Position numbers and translations under genes: made by a program. From NCBI GenBank assembly GCA_944472135.2, contig OX235264.1, positions 86,996,319 to 87,060,318 of the forward strand: a stretch of 64,000 bases of DNA, in the 5' to 3' direction. Source of the DNA: Trichobilharzia regenti. Taxonomy: Eukaryota; Platyhelminthes; Trematoda; Strigeidida; Schistosomatidae. Positions within the stretch are counted from its first letter, which is position 1, and the number at the start of each line of letters is the position of its first letter. Positions 22,588 through 34,040 of this stretch are shown here, one piece after another. Below the pieces are notes generated by a model, which saw nothing but the letters and a program-made list of their open reading frames with translations, made no database searches and was not told the DNA's origin.

Positions 22588-24393
22588 ATGTTGACTTGTC
22601 TGTTAATTGTAACGATGTGTCTGATGTTAAAACATGATATGGTTGATGTTACTGTTTCGCCGTTCAGGGATAATAGGAACATCAAACTCCCTAAATTTGA
22701 ACCACGGTGTTTCGATGGAAACCCAGCTGATTACTTACAGCTTGTAAAGGAGTTTGAGATCATGCTGAGTAGTTTTTTATTAACTGATGAAATGAAATTG
22801 ATGTATTTGATGAGGTATTGCGCTGGAGATGCTGCAAGAGCTATACAGTGCTGTAAGCTCATGCCCCCTAATGAGGGATACGCTGAGGCTATGAGCATAT
22901 TACGTCAAAGGTTTGGAAGACCTTCAATGATTGTAAGGAACGTATACGAAGCTGTCAAAGGTAACGGGAGTCAACTACAAGAAGACTCCAAGGCACTTAC
23001 TGAGTTTTTAGATAATCTTATGACTTATAAGAATACCTTGATTTCGATGAATTGCATGGGTGACCTCAACTCGAGTTTTATACTAGAAGTAATAGCAAGA
23101 CGTCTACCTACTCGACTGCAAAAGAAGTGGGTGAAGATAAGCTCCCGTATGGAGGATGAGGGTATCGAGCCAAAGTTTGATGATATCCTGAAACTGGTTA
23201 AAGATAGTGTCAATCAATCTATGAGCAAGTTTGCCAGTATATTGCATCTCACCCCTAGAATAGAGCAGTCTGAGGGAAAAACGCAATCAGTGATGACGAA
23301 AGGGCCTCAGAGAGGTGGATATCGAGAAGGCTCCATGATGTCCAGTAATGCATATAGATCTAGTGAGTGTAACAGGTTTCGTAGTACATCCTCAACAGAT
23401 AAGTTACAAGATGCAAGACAAACACGGTTGTGTTTTACACGTTTGCAAGAGGTGCATACAGAAGTGAACTGTGAACCAGTGAGCAAGTTCAGTGATAAGC
23501 TAAATGTAAACTCCAGGCCTGACTCCGAATTGTGTGACGATAACGGTGCGGTGAAGAGGTCTGTAGTTGCAACTGGTAAGCCATTGTTGAATAGAGTGTC
23601 ACAGAACAGAGTTACTGCTTCAGAGTGTAGTTCTGACTCCACAAGTTTACAAAGTATAACTAGTCACAGCGAAGACATAAAACCTTTAACGATTGGCGAG
23701 GAGGAACCAAAATTGTCTACTTCTGTTATTAAAGAGTTTGAAAATGATGAAGTTGACGGTAAAGTGAATATTCGTGATAATGATCATGATACTTCACAGT
23801 TGTCTTTGGTTGATCATGATGAGATGATAGATATGCCTACTACTGCTGAGTTAAACAAAGGTTCTGTACAACTTGAACGTGAAGTGGAAATAAATGCAGA
23901 TGCAGTTGCAGAAGGCATGCATACTTGTCAGACCGTCAGTGTGATTGATCAGCGTGTAGCCCACCTATCATCAGATGATAGTTCTAAACCGGAGCTGATA
24001 GTAAAAGACAGCAGTGGTGGTGGTCTTGCAGGTAGACAAATTTCTGAAAGTCGAGCAACAACAGCTTCTGATCCACCGCTAAGTTTATCAACTTGTGTCA
24101 CTCAGTCGACGTTAGTGTTGTCATCCACAATGAAACAGTCGCCCATCAACTCAAGTATCTTCTGCAATGACTGTGATAGTATTGGTGAATTTGAAAAGAC
24201 GAAAGGTATTCCTCAGTTTAGTGAGCATAAGCCAAGTATAAACGAGAGAGTAATTGTTAAATTGACTTGCATGAATAAAGGCATCTCAAGTTTCAAGTTA
24301 CTATTTGAATGCTATTATCTTTGGTGTAAATTACTCTGTGCCTACGCTTGGTGTGTTTGTTCGTCATCTATATTCTACGATACAATGACATGA
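22588..24393 (+). CDS. BEL/Pao Gag-like protein
   Basis: A 601-codon frame. Residues of roughly 27-210 form a DUF1759/Pao-type gag domain (LPKFEPRCFDGNPADYLQLV, YLMRYCAGDAARAI, ILRQRFGRPSMIV). The remaining 390 residues are acidic and Ser/Thr-rich, with no CCHC knuckle. The likely original start is ATG 22533 (MPGSKKGQSVLDANRK) in another frame, so a frameshift lies between 22533 and about 22640. Gag normally builds the cytoplasmic particle that packages element RNA. Here it stands without pol, so it could act only in trans, if at all. Confidence 0.75.
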   Translation: MLTCLLIVTMCLMLKHDMVDVTVSPFRDNRNIKLPKFEPRCFDGNPADYLQLVKEFEIMLSSFLLTDEMKLMYLMRYCAGDAARAIQCCKLMPPNEGYAEAMSILRQRFGRPSMIVRNVYEAVKGNGSQLQEDSKALTEFLDNLMTYKNTLISMNCMGDLNSSFILEVIARRLPTRLQKKWVKISSRMEDEGIEPKFDDILKLVKDSVNQSMSKFASILHLTPRIEQSEGKTQSVMTKGPQRGGYREGSMMSSNAYRSSECNRFRSTSSTDKLQDARQTRLCFTRLQEVHTEVNCEPVSKFSDKLNVNSRPDSELCDDNGAVKRSVVATGKPLLNRVSQNRVTASECSSDSTSLQSITSHSEDIKPLTIGEEEPKLSTSVIKEFENDEVDGKVNIRDNDHDTSQLSLVDHDEMIDMPTTAELNKGSVQLEREVEINADAVAEGMHTCQTVSVIDQRVAHLSSDDSSKPELIVKDSSGGGLAGRQISESRATTASDPPLSLSTCVTQSTLVLSSTMKQSPINSSIFCNDCDSIGEFEKTKGIPQFSEHKPSINERVIVKLTCMNKGISSFKLLFECYYLWCKLLCAYAWCVCSSSIFYDTMT

Positions 24394-24449
24394 GCGTGTT
24401 ACCGTTCAGATTTGAGGATTTAGCTCATAGAAGGAAATCAGCAAATGAA

Positions 24450-25040
24450 CTCTGCGACGATTTTCCAGCCTAGGGCGTCAAGCTGAGAGGGGTTGTAGGC
24501 GTACTGCTGTAAGTCCTACAATTCTTCAAAGGGTAGCGCATCAATGAGCAGCCCAATGTGCTTGGTGTGTGATTTTGTACATATGTTCATGTTGTATATA
24601 CTGAATTGATATCATTTATCATCTAGCTGTTGGTAATTCTGTTTGTGTCCGGACGACTTCCAGTTGGATCATCAACCTGAGAAGGAATGTAGGCGTACTG
24701 CTGTAAGTCCTACGGTTCTTCAAGGGTAGTTTGTCATGCCAGAATCCACAACATTTGATGTATTGATCGTACATATATTTGTGTTAAATAATTGTATGAG
24801 TTCGAATTATTGTAATTGTTGGTTAATCTTGTTTGTGTCCGGACATCCTACAACTTACAATCGTCAACCTGTGAAGGGTTGTATGCGTACTAATGTAAGT
24901 CCTGCGATTCTTCAAAGGAATTCCATCAAGATATGATCCGCGGGTTTTTGTGTACTGTTTGTATATATGTGTGGTGTGTCATATCAATTGGTGTTTGTTG
25001 GATTCATTGTGTTTACTTGTTGTTTTCGTATCTTGTTGTT
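24450..25040 (+). repeat. Tandem repeat, about 193-bp unit, three copies
   Basis: The segment gcgtactgctgtaagtcct and its variants recur with starts near 24494, 24688 and 24880, spaced 194 and 192 bp. The units also share tgtttgtgtccggac between repeats. They lie between gag and the 3' LTR, where pol would be expected. Copies diverge by substitutions. Confidence 0.8.
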
Positions 25041-25623
25041 ATTGCGTAATTTTGTTAAAATTTTCGTCGTGATTACTTCTGAAGTTGTTTAGAGTCTTCT
25101 ACATCCATGAATGAATTGATTGATATTAAGGACAGCAGATGGGTCGTATACGCCGGGGAGTCTAGGCTATTGGTGAGAATGAAATGTATACGGAGATAAT
25201 TGTCAGCTGTGGTCCCACACGCCGGGGAGAAAGAGTGTAAATGACTGAGGCTCGCATGCGTCACCGCTACTAGAACTGAGGTAGAATGAAAGACAATCGA
25301 TTTCAGTGGTAATTGGTAGTGAGTAGATAAGAGGATGTGCGTGGAGTATCATGAGTTGGTGCTATGGTCACGTTGCACTCTGCAAGAGTCATTCTAGCAA
25401 TTGGCGATTGTGTTGCAAGATGTCAAGAGGAGGTCTCTGTCTGGAGGCGCAGGTCGTCATCGATGTGTGAGATTGTGCTGTGGGTATGCTTGTGGTGTGT
25501 TGGCTTTTCTGTTTGTTTTCCATTTCAGCTCTGTCCGTGTGACCCAGGTTCTCGCAATGGCATCCAAGTCAACGTGCATTGATCGTGAAGTAAAAAAGGG
25601 TTGGATCCATTTTTGCCGGGGAG

Positions 25624-25982
25624 TGTCAATGGAGTTGAAGATTGAACGATCAATTCATGGTTGTTTGCTCACAACCAACTTCCCCAATTTTCTCGGAGGC
25701 ATCAATACGACAGTCATCGTCCCATCGGTCGCTGTTCAGAAAGAAGTCAGGAGACAACCGTCAGAAGTAATATCGTGATTTATCATTGTAATATTTGTTC
25801 ACAGACCTTAGTAGAAATATTTTTTATATGTTGGTGTTACAATAAAGAATTCCCAATCGGCCAATCGGTGTTTTGGTTTTTGCGTCCGTTATTACTAAGC
25901 GTTTCTGAAAAACTTCAAGGAACAGCGTGAGCCCGAGCGTAGCAAGAGCTGGGCATTAACGGTTTACGAGAGGTGACTGACA
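25624..25982 (+). repeat. BEL/Pao 3' LTR
   Basis: 359 bp, homologous to 22036-22387 and starting and ending at the same bases (TGTCAATG to TGACA). It is 7 bp longer because of small indels, for example an extra aagag in the shared gagcgtag/ctgggc region. Confidence 0.8.
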
Positions 25983-26479
25983 TTAAGCCCTAGTTGAAAT
26001 TAACTGCAATTGTGTCGATGGCTTGCTATTCATGGAATTCAGCGTTAGATTTCATGTTAGTTTTTTCATAAGATATCTTTATTTACTGGACAATGTTTAG
26101 ACTACAATTTGTTGTTCATAATCATATTTTTAATCACCCCCCTTCGAAACTTAAGGTTTACAGTTTTCTGTCCCATCTGTGGTAGGAATAGTGGAATCTG
26201 CTGGATTTCTGTGACGGCTGTTGAATCATTCCTGTTACACGTGTTCACAGCTGATTCGATTAAAATCTCTTCTCAATCTCTCCCTCCCCCTGTTCCAATT
26301 GAGCTTAAAGCCGTCATCTCATCTTATCCTATTGTATGGTTCTGTGTATTTGCATGTCATGTGACAGCTGAATTATTGTCCAGATTTCTTGTCTTATTCG
26401 CATCAAATAATCTAGGTTTTGCTAGGTTTTTATGCTTGGTATTCTGACAGTACCTGTTCTATTATTTTGACCTGAGTAT
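25983..26479. other. No gene seen
   Basis: A pyrimidine-rich, AT-rich stretch after the BEL/Pao 3' LTR. A 112-codon frame at 26109-26447 is hydrophobic and has no recognisable motif; I do not count it as a gene. Confidence 0.35.
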
Positions 26480-27660
26480 TTCACCTGACAATCATTGCGG
26501 GTATTAGATAAACTAAAATGATCTGTTTTAAAGGCTCCACAGGATCCTTTGACAGACAAAGCTTGTTTATAGTAGAGTTCGTTGGTTTGAATGCCACTTT
26601 TATTCCTGCCATTTTAAGAATTCTGCGTAAGTTTTCCGAGGTGCCTTCCTTGAATGGAATAATTACTAATGATTTAGATTCCTTATTGCTGGTGTTGTCA
26701 TTATCTTGCATATGTTTGACATATGCGTCAGTGGTACAGCGGTTAGGGCGCTCGCCGGCTACGCACATAGTCGAGGGCACGATCATCGGCCGATGCACAC
26801 TTGGCATCAATGGTCGGCCTGCTAAATTCGTGCCACCGATATCACTTATGTAGTAATAAGACTGGTAAAGAGGGAAGGTTGGGCATGAGGCTAGCAACCT
26901 CATCCTGTAAAAATAAACACTGCTGCAGAAAATTCAAGTCTCCAGCTTATAGCTCTATGTTACACTGGAACGTGAAGGGGATAAACAATAATATCACCTG
27001 CTGAAAATCACGTACTTGTATCAGGAATACTGTGTAGTAAAACTTTAAAAATTAATGTCTCCATTAATGTTATTACTACCACTACTATTATCACTAATTC
27101 TATTTTTACCTCTCCCTACATGCCTTCTGACTAATTTATCAGGGTAAATATTAGGTTTCGAAGCTTCTCTTATATGCCTCACTTCCTGTCTTAGATTTTC
27201 CTAGGTACTACTTAGTTTTTTGCCCCATCATCTAAACATTTCATCAATCCTGCTTCTACTGGCATAGGGTGGGATAATCCGAAATCCAAACATCGGTTTG
27301 AATGTATAAGTTTCCTACACACACTAGTGTTTAACTTCCTATCCTTTCTCTTTTCATGCTATAATATAAGATTGGGAGCTCCCTTAACCTGACTTATAAA
27401 TTCATAAATGAACTGAATAGCCTTCACCTTTGGGGCGATGTGTACGAAAACTCTATTTAGATCCTGTGTTCTAAGTGAAGTGAGTGTGTTATCTACATAC
27501 CTCCACAATACTTTTTGGATTAGGCTAAACGTTTCAATCGCTATGATTTGTATTGAAATGGAACATAGACCATGTGAGGCTAAATATATATATTCTGTAG
27601 CTGAAGGGAAAAACACCACATTCAGGGCACACTCAAATTTACAATATGCCATGATTTATA
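26480..27660 (-). pseudogene. Decayed Penelope-like element
   Basis: On the - strand, short frames in different phases carry Penelope-like RT signatures in order: VLWRYVDNTLTSL (RYVDDT-type active site, last Asp replaced by Asn), then a stretch reading like CRKLIHSNRCLDF (compare the family's R-K-x-T-H-T pattern), then ILKMAGIKVAFKPTNSTINK with KDPVEPLKQ before the GIY-YIG region. It is divergent from the Penelope-like element at 59982-64000. A SINE at 26724-26860 has inserted into it. Clearly non-functional. Confidence 0.65.
26724..26860 (+). mobile_element. tRNA-derived SINE fragment
   Basis: A tRNA-like head with A box gtggtacagcggttaggg and a weakened B box (ggcacgatcat) is followed by a tail (atggtcggcctgctaaattc) that matches, inverted, the SINE at 56060-56198. 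The two define one SINE family. Confidence 0.6.
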
Positions 27661-30488
27661 ACCACATGGATGATGCTTTGTTTCCTCTTCTGAACAACAT
27701 CCACTAGGATACCAGTACAAGCAAAGAAATTTTTGATGAAACAGAGCGCATATGTGAGCACAAAGTCATGACAATGCAGACGTATACGTCCAGCTTCAAG
27801 TACTATCGTCTTGAAGTGAGTATAAAACAACAGTTACTGCCCCTCGGATACCTTCCGAGAAGATACCACCCTGAAATTCTACCGTGATTTTTGTGTCATA
27901 TATCTAGAAGTATTACTTATGTCATTGCGAGGGCATGACAGTGATACGTACAGACACAACGTTTAAACCCACAGGCATATCAGGTTTGATTTGCCATTTA
28001 GGTGCTTACTTTGCGCGCTACTAGGCTAAATTAACTCCAACCGAAGAGGCAAGAGATGCCTAATTTTGGTGGTTACCATAAGGATTCCACCAGGTGCCCA
28101 GTTAACACATTAACAACCTTGGTGAGAACATAAACTGGTTGGAATATCACCAACACAATTACGCTTTTCATATGGTAGAAATTTATGTTGTATGGTTGTT
28201 TCATAAGACGAACTGGATCTTCTGAATTTCGGCAAGGGGCCCACCGAATACAAATGAATACGGTCAGAACACTCTATGGTCGCAAAACCGTTCTCGTAGC
28301 GGAAATTCTGTGTCTTTTCCGTCGTTCAGCATTTTATACACGCTATCGCTCACTCCTGAGTTTCGCCTTGTGGTTCCGGCCAGATCTACAGTGGTTAGGA
28401 CGCTTTGGTCTGGGCTTCAACCCGTGGGTGAGATGACCAGTAGAATTAAGACATATAGACTATTAAACTGCATTAAAGACAAAAAGCAGCTGTGAAACCT
28501 TGGTCGTTTCCATGTGCATAAAGTTGCTGTGTGCAAGTCGCTGTTACTGTTTGAGTTTGAGACCAGAGTTATTCGTAGTAAGGATGTGCTTTAACTGCTT
28601 GTCTTTCGTTAGATCCCCAGCCTAGGCCTTCAGTTCTATGGTTATTAGTTAAAGAGTATTCACATTTTTTCTCACCATTTCATCGACCACACACTTCTCC
28701 ACACCTGTCTTGCATCATCAGTAAATTACAAGTTTCAAGCTGTGAGCACCTGGTCGTTTTCGCGTTAAGCACATGCGGGGTGTTTCTTAACCCTATATAT
28801 GGTGGATGGCCTGCAATCTACCACGTGGAGAAGGCGCGAACTCACCACGTAGATCACGGGTGATTTCATGCCAAATGCGGAAAATTTTGGCTGACGGAAC
28901 AAGATGTTTGAAAAGGAATGAGACTGGTCCAAAACAATTGCCAACCATTCGATTTAGAGCTGCTCTTGCAATTCCGTCATCAGCATCCCCGAAACGTAAA
29001 AAGGGTGCATCAGTACCTTTAAGTTTTCAGGTAGTAGCGCAGGCAGCGAATCCTTAGACTACGTGATGGTACTGGTGCTTTCTGAGAGATGAAAGTTTAT
29101 GCTGTACGCTGCTCGGTGTTATCCACCTCCTTGAGCACTGATGCGACCGCAGCTCTGTCAGTAGCATGCCCTAGGATGCCCTAAATTTTCCCCTAATACG
29201 CATCTACTCTGAATACCTGTTATGATGCTGCCTTCCAGTTTGCTTAATACTGCCTGAATGTGCTCTTGATGTGCATTTAATTTCGGGTAAGCGTTGAGAA
29301 AGCAATCTATTTAAGCTTTGGTGAACTGAAGTTCTCCCAGAAAGGAGCATTCTGGAGACAAAATCGCATCCGAAAAGTCACATAATCAGAATAGGGTGGT
29401 AGCGGATTTTCAAACAGATATTTGTCAGCCACTGGAATGTTCTGATAGGTACGAACAAAGTATCCTATACTAAATATTGTGTGGGATCAAAGACTTCTTG
29501 TAATACCCTTTATGCGGGGTAACGCCCAATTGTTTAGAACAGTTTGCTTATTAACGGCTTTTCAGCCCCAGCAGAGGATCAATAGTTTTGACTTTTCTAA
29601 GGCAACTTGAGTAAAGGTCAAGATCACTGACTTTTCGATATCTCAGAATTCCTTAAATTAAAGGCCAATTCCAATACAGTGTTCAACACCTTCGGTCTGT
29701 CCCTGATAAATATAATAAATCATCTGAAAACGAGGTAATATATTCCTTTGAGTTATGAGTATGATCGTGAGGGTCGTTGGAAGTATGGTGCTTTCCAGGC
29801 GTCGAACGTGGAATTCATGAATGCGGATTGCAGTCCTCTTAAGCTGACTGCAACATTGCTGAAAAGCTTTCATCTGCTCCTCACACGATTTTCCCCGTGT
29901 AACCTTCAGGCGCCCAACTAGTCGTCTTTTATTCCGACTCCTACCCGAGCGATGGCCTGGTGCGCGATGCCACCAACGACCTCCTCAGCGTGTGTCCAAT
30001 CCATCTCCGTTTTCTCTCCGGCACATTTGTTGAGCAACAGGTTCTTGATTGGTTCGTCTCGAGAGTTGAGTCTAGGTAATGAATCTCTTAATAACATACG
30101 GTCTGTTAAGCTGTAAACCTTTGGATCATAATTTGTATTTGGCAATAAACAGCCAATGGTTTCGTGCCATACTCCGTCATCTCCGTATTTACTCGGCAAA
30201 GAGCATGTACGGTTTTGTGGAGGACACACGAGCTGTCTAGTCCACACAGAAGTCTTATTTGAATCCTCACGAGTTTTTGCCTGTATGGGTCCTTATGGAG
30301 TAAACTGTTCCTCAAAAATTAAAGTCTGGTCAGCCATGAATTAACTGATAGTTCCAGAGTTTACTGAAATTTGAAGGTCTCCACTGCTACGGTTACTTGC
30401 GCCCAATTGATTCTGTGCGGAGTGGACTGGCGGAACCAGGACTAGGCGGCCAATTATCCTCTCTATCTGTCTATATATATATATATAT
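27661..30488. other. Mostly unrecognised; small LINE remnant
   Basis: No convincing gene was found. On the - strand near 29920-30070 is a decayed LINE tail (RDEPIKNLLLNKCAG, EMDWTHAEE) resembling the end of an SR2/RTE-type ORF; the same tail recurs at 50396-50500. A frame at 28806-29057 (83 codons, basic) has no recognisable motif. A (TA)n run occupies about 30472-30488, at the edge of the right arm. Confidence 0.45.
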
Positions 30489-31011
30489 AACGTCATAAGA
30501 TTCACTTAAATTGAGGTCATCAAAGTGCCTTTCTGTATTCTATAACTTACGTTTTCATCATCTTCCACTCCTATAGCTGAAAGTCTGGAGGCACACAATC
30601 ATTTCATAAAAAGCTTGCGCAATCCGAAACTCGGTTGGATTACAGAGTACTAACTGCCAAATGCCTCCCAAAACTTCAGGGTTATTTACCCTGCAGGATA
30701 ATTTTTGTCGGCAAAACGCACTTACCCGATTCCAAACCTTAACTGATCCCTAAAACCTGAACTTATTCACAAAGGAGCGTAAAAGTGAATAAGTAACAAG
30801 CTTTTGAAGCAGAAGATGCACACAATATCCCCTAGTAGCTTCTCCGGTTCATACAACTAATCCTGAAGGATCTGAGTGATGACTGCTATACTGTAACTTC
30901 ATTGAAGAATCGCTAGTGCCAAAACAAAAGTGCAAGGATTTTAAGCGTAGTAAATGCGACTCGTTTGGCACTTTATTCTGATATTTTTGTATTGAGACTT
31001 TTAAGTCTTTA

Positions 31012-32998
31012 ATAAGACGTGCTTTTCCTCCCTAACCGGAAATATCCAATTTTGTGAATTATTCGTTTGGGAAACCTGATCTTACTATCCGGCGAATTTT
31101 TATTCAACCATTTGTTCCTCACCGAGCCTGTGTGTGGTACTTCCCGCTGTCTCGAACAACTGCCAAAGCTTCAGGTGCTACTTCTGTAGCAACACCCTCC
31201 TCACTCTTTCAAATATACAGGACTTGTGGGTCTGTTACGTGATTGCTGTGAAACCGAATAACCCGAAAGTTACAGGTAAAGTCTAAAGCTTTTACTTAAA
31301 TACTTTATCCTTCTTTTCTGTGCTCTCTATTGTCTTTTGCTGTAAGTCTATTGGACAAAATAACAGTCTCTTATTATTTAATCACCAGTATTAATTTAGG
31401 AGTAAAATGACAATAGATTCTCAACCTAAAATAAGTAATGGGACATCATACTCTGTAGTTACCAGGGCTTCAGCCAAACTAGGCAAACAGGAGAAGGTGA
31501 TGGACTCACGCATACCGGTCCTGAAGACCAGGGCTAATATTCCCAGCTCGTACAGATTACCCATGTCGCCACAGTCCTACAGTGAAGCTGTGCAAAGTCA
31601 GCCAAGTGGATGTGGCTCCACCCCTGTTAACAGATCCGAGTGGGAAAATTGCACTAAGTGAGAACTTCATAACACCCATCCCCATGGTAGACCATGAAAC
31701 AAATAGGAGGGCCAAAAAGAAACGTTCACGACGTCGCAAGACGACAAGAACGCTCCCCAAGAAGACAGACGACTGCAAGGTCTGTGCTTCTGTTGTCGAA
31801 CAAGCAGACTCTGCTTTCGAATGTAACTTTTGCAACCGATGGGTGCATTGCAGATGCGACAGTGGGGTACCAAAAGCATATTATGACTTTATGCGTAAAA
31901 ACCCATGCCAATGGTTCTGGTACATATGCCCGAGTTGCCGTCCTGATGTAGCCTCGCGTAGTCCTTTGAAAACTAAAGATGGCACAGAAGTAGCGGGGAA
32001 AAAGGTGAAAAGCTCGACCCCCACCAATCCGGAAGTTAGTACAAACGCGCGTAAACCGGGAATACCAAAATCCTCACCGGTTAAACTTGTAACTCTTGCC
32101 ATAACCGCTCCAAACACAGAGGCTGGAGAACCACGGGTTTCCGTCGTTGGAAAAAGACCCCAACCGTCTATCAGTAATGCTGGCTATAGCACTGAGACAC
32201 ATAAAAATACCCAGTCGCACCAGTCAAACCAAAACGGTCTTAAAGGTGATCACAAACGTGCGAGGACCGAGCCCAAGCCCACGGTTAGCAGATCAAATTG
32301 TGTAATCCTCTTTAATGTACCAGACTGTAGCAGTAGTCTGCTGAAAGATAGGGCCCTATTTGATCAGGAACAGTGGTCCATCTTGAGTAGCACACTGGGT
32401 TTGGACATCCAACCAGTAAATCTATGCAGATTGTATAGGGGCACTGCTGCACCTGAAGGCAAACCATCCCCACTGAGGGTAACATTGGGCTCTACCGAGG
32501 ATGTTGAAAAAGTGTTACTGGCTTCTCAAGTCCTTTCTATAGGGAGGGCCTGTAACATACGTGTTAAGCCAGACAGGCCGTGGAAGGAAAGACAAATGGC
32601 GAGGGAGTCGCCAGAGCTCATTCCTTCTGCCTCCATGGTTGTACATGGCATTCCTGAACTGGTAACTGGGAACGCCTGCGAAAAGCATTGTCATGATGTA
32701 CAACAATGGAGATGGTTAGCATCCCAGATGGCCCTGGGAAGTTCAGGGGCTGTCTCTATTTATAGACTGCCTCAACCCACTCATCTTATGTCAATTAACT
32801 CGCCACGTCTGTTAGCTGTCAAGTTCAGCTCCCAAGACCAGTTGAATACCGCTCTCCATAGATGGTACGAGACCAAGGGCGAGGTCAGCAAACACATTCG
32901 CTGCTGCGAGAGCCGGCCTCGCACTCAAAGGAGAGAACAAAGCGTAGTAAAAGAAAATCCTCAACCCCTAGTCACAATACAGCGGTGCAGCACTGACG
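31012..32998 (+). mobile_element. Right-arm-only segment: 5' half of a CR1-like LINE
   Basis: This block is absent from the left arm, where sequence equivalent to 31011 continues instead through a 17-bp stretch into the 49-bp direct repeat. It holds a 5' UTR and ORF1 with a PHD finger. At 32998 it joins a partial copy of that repeat and then the RT tail, so the element as seen here is ORF1 plus the last part of ORF2, with the endonuclease and most of the RT missing. Confidence 0.7.
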
Positions 32999-33123
32999 GT
33001 ATCATTAATACTTTTAAGGTCAATAGGTCGCGTGCGATCACATTTCTTTTCGCTTCGTGTTTGCCGTCTCTGGAACGCTTTACCGGCGGCCGTGACTACA
33101 GCACCATCTCTGGAGATTTTTAA
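31407..33123 (+). pseudogene. LINE ORF1 with PHD finger and RRM-like regions
   Basis: The ORF starts at ATG 31407 (MTIDSQPKISNG) and runs to a stop at 31661. The main 513-codon frame (from 31582) carries the rest, so a frameshift lies at about 31600-31640. A Cys4-His-Cys3 PHD-type finger is clear: CKVC, CNFCNRWVHCRC and CPSC at residues of roughly 60-115 of the main frame. Two RRM-like regions follow (NCVILFNVPDC and SMVVHGIPELV). PHD-bearing ORF1 proteins are known in CR1-group LINEs. The final 45 residues are read-through into the RT tail in a wrong frame. Confidence 0.75.
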
Positions 33124-33674
33124 GCGGAAGCTAGACAATCATGCAGAAATGCAAGGTTTGTGTCTCAATGGCTTATCCTGATAAAATTTGAAACCACACT
33201 GTCAATGAATAAGCGTACAAACTAAATCCCCACGACCTATTCTGCCTTCTCTCACTCTATCTTTTCCTTAGGTCACCTTTATTATTCCACTTATCTCAAC
33301 CTATATTATCTACACTACAACCTATTATTATTATTATGATTATTACTATTCTGCTTTTATGACTACACCGAATGACCAACGGGATTTAGGTCAAACTCCA
33401 TTCACGGCAGCAATACAGTCCTAACATACTGCATACTACAAACCACATCTCGACCAATCCCCGCACCACTCCTCCTGGAGTCTACCAGAGCTAAAGCAGT
33501 CGAGTGTCGGGACTTACTACGCAGAAGCTCACCGAAGATCAGGAACCTCTACCTCACAATCAAGAAGCGAGCTCAAAGAAATCACTGGTTTATACTAGCT
33601 CGTAATCAGGATATTGGATATTGGAAATGACCTTCGCGGTATCATTAATACTTTTAAGGTCAATAGGTCGCGTA
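32999..33674 (+). mobile_element. CR1-like LINE 3' tail with flanking direct repeat
   Basis: A 36-bp stretch (32999-33034) recurs at 33639-33674. Between them is the RT C-terminus (HFFSLRVCRLWNALPAA; KRKLDNHAEMQGLCLNG), a stop, and a 3' UTR ending in a (TTA/TGA)n run near 33325-33350. The left-arm counterpart is 15858-16546, where the repeat is 49 bp. Confidence 0.65.
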
Positions 33675-33715
33675 AATAAGACGGGGATTATTTATTGTCA
33701 GTCGAACTGTATGGT

Positions 33716-34040
33716 ATGGTAAACCCGATTAAAAGCATGGCATGTCGACATGTTCAAAATATGGTTCAGAGTGTCTCTAAATGTTCTGGAAACGAGGCTC
33801 CTTATTCACCTGTCATAGACACTAACTCTGATTCGGCCTCTAGCTCCGTTAACACATCTAAGAGCTGTAAAATTTCAGGACAACCAGAGAAAAAAACCGA
33901 ATGTCACTCAGAATCAGATGAAAGATGTCATAGCAAAAATTGTCTTGCGCCTAACATATCTAGTCCCTGTGCTTTCCATTGCGAAGAAGATCAGCAGTTA
34001 CCTATTAAGTGTGCACAATCAAAAAAGATTTCACATGAAG
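33716..34040 (+). CDS. RGS exon 1
   Basis: The frame opens after a stop at 33677, and the first ATG is 33716 ([16 protein letters not shown]). It is Ser/Cys-rich, with no domain recognised. It ends in phase 1 at GAAG before gtatta. A left-arm copy is at 15815-15491. Confidence 0.75.

Larger units (their letters stand above)
22036..25982 (+). mobile_element. BEL/Pao-type LTR element with gag only
   Basis: Two LTRs in direct orientation (22036-22387 and 25624-25982) enclose a gag-type frame and about 1.2 kb of non-coding sequence with a tandem repeat. No protease, RT, RNase H or integrase was found, so the element is non-autonomous. The gag domain (DUF1759 type) places it with BEL/Pao, a group known in schistosomes. 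No clear target duplication is visible at the outer ends (catc before, ttaag after), which suggests decay or recombination. Confidence 0.8.
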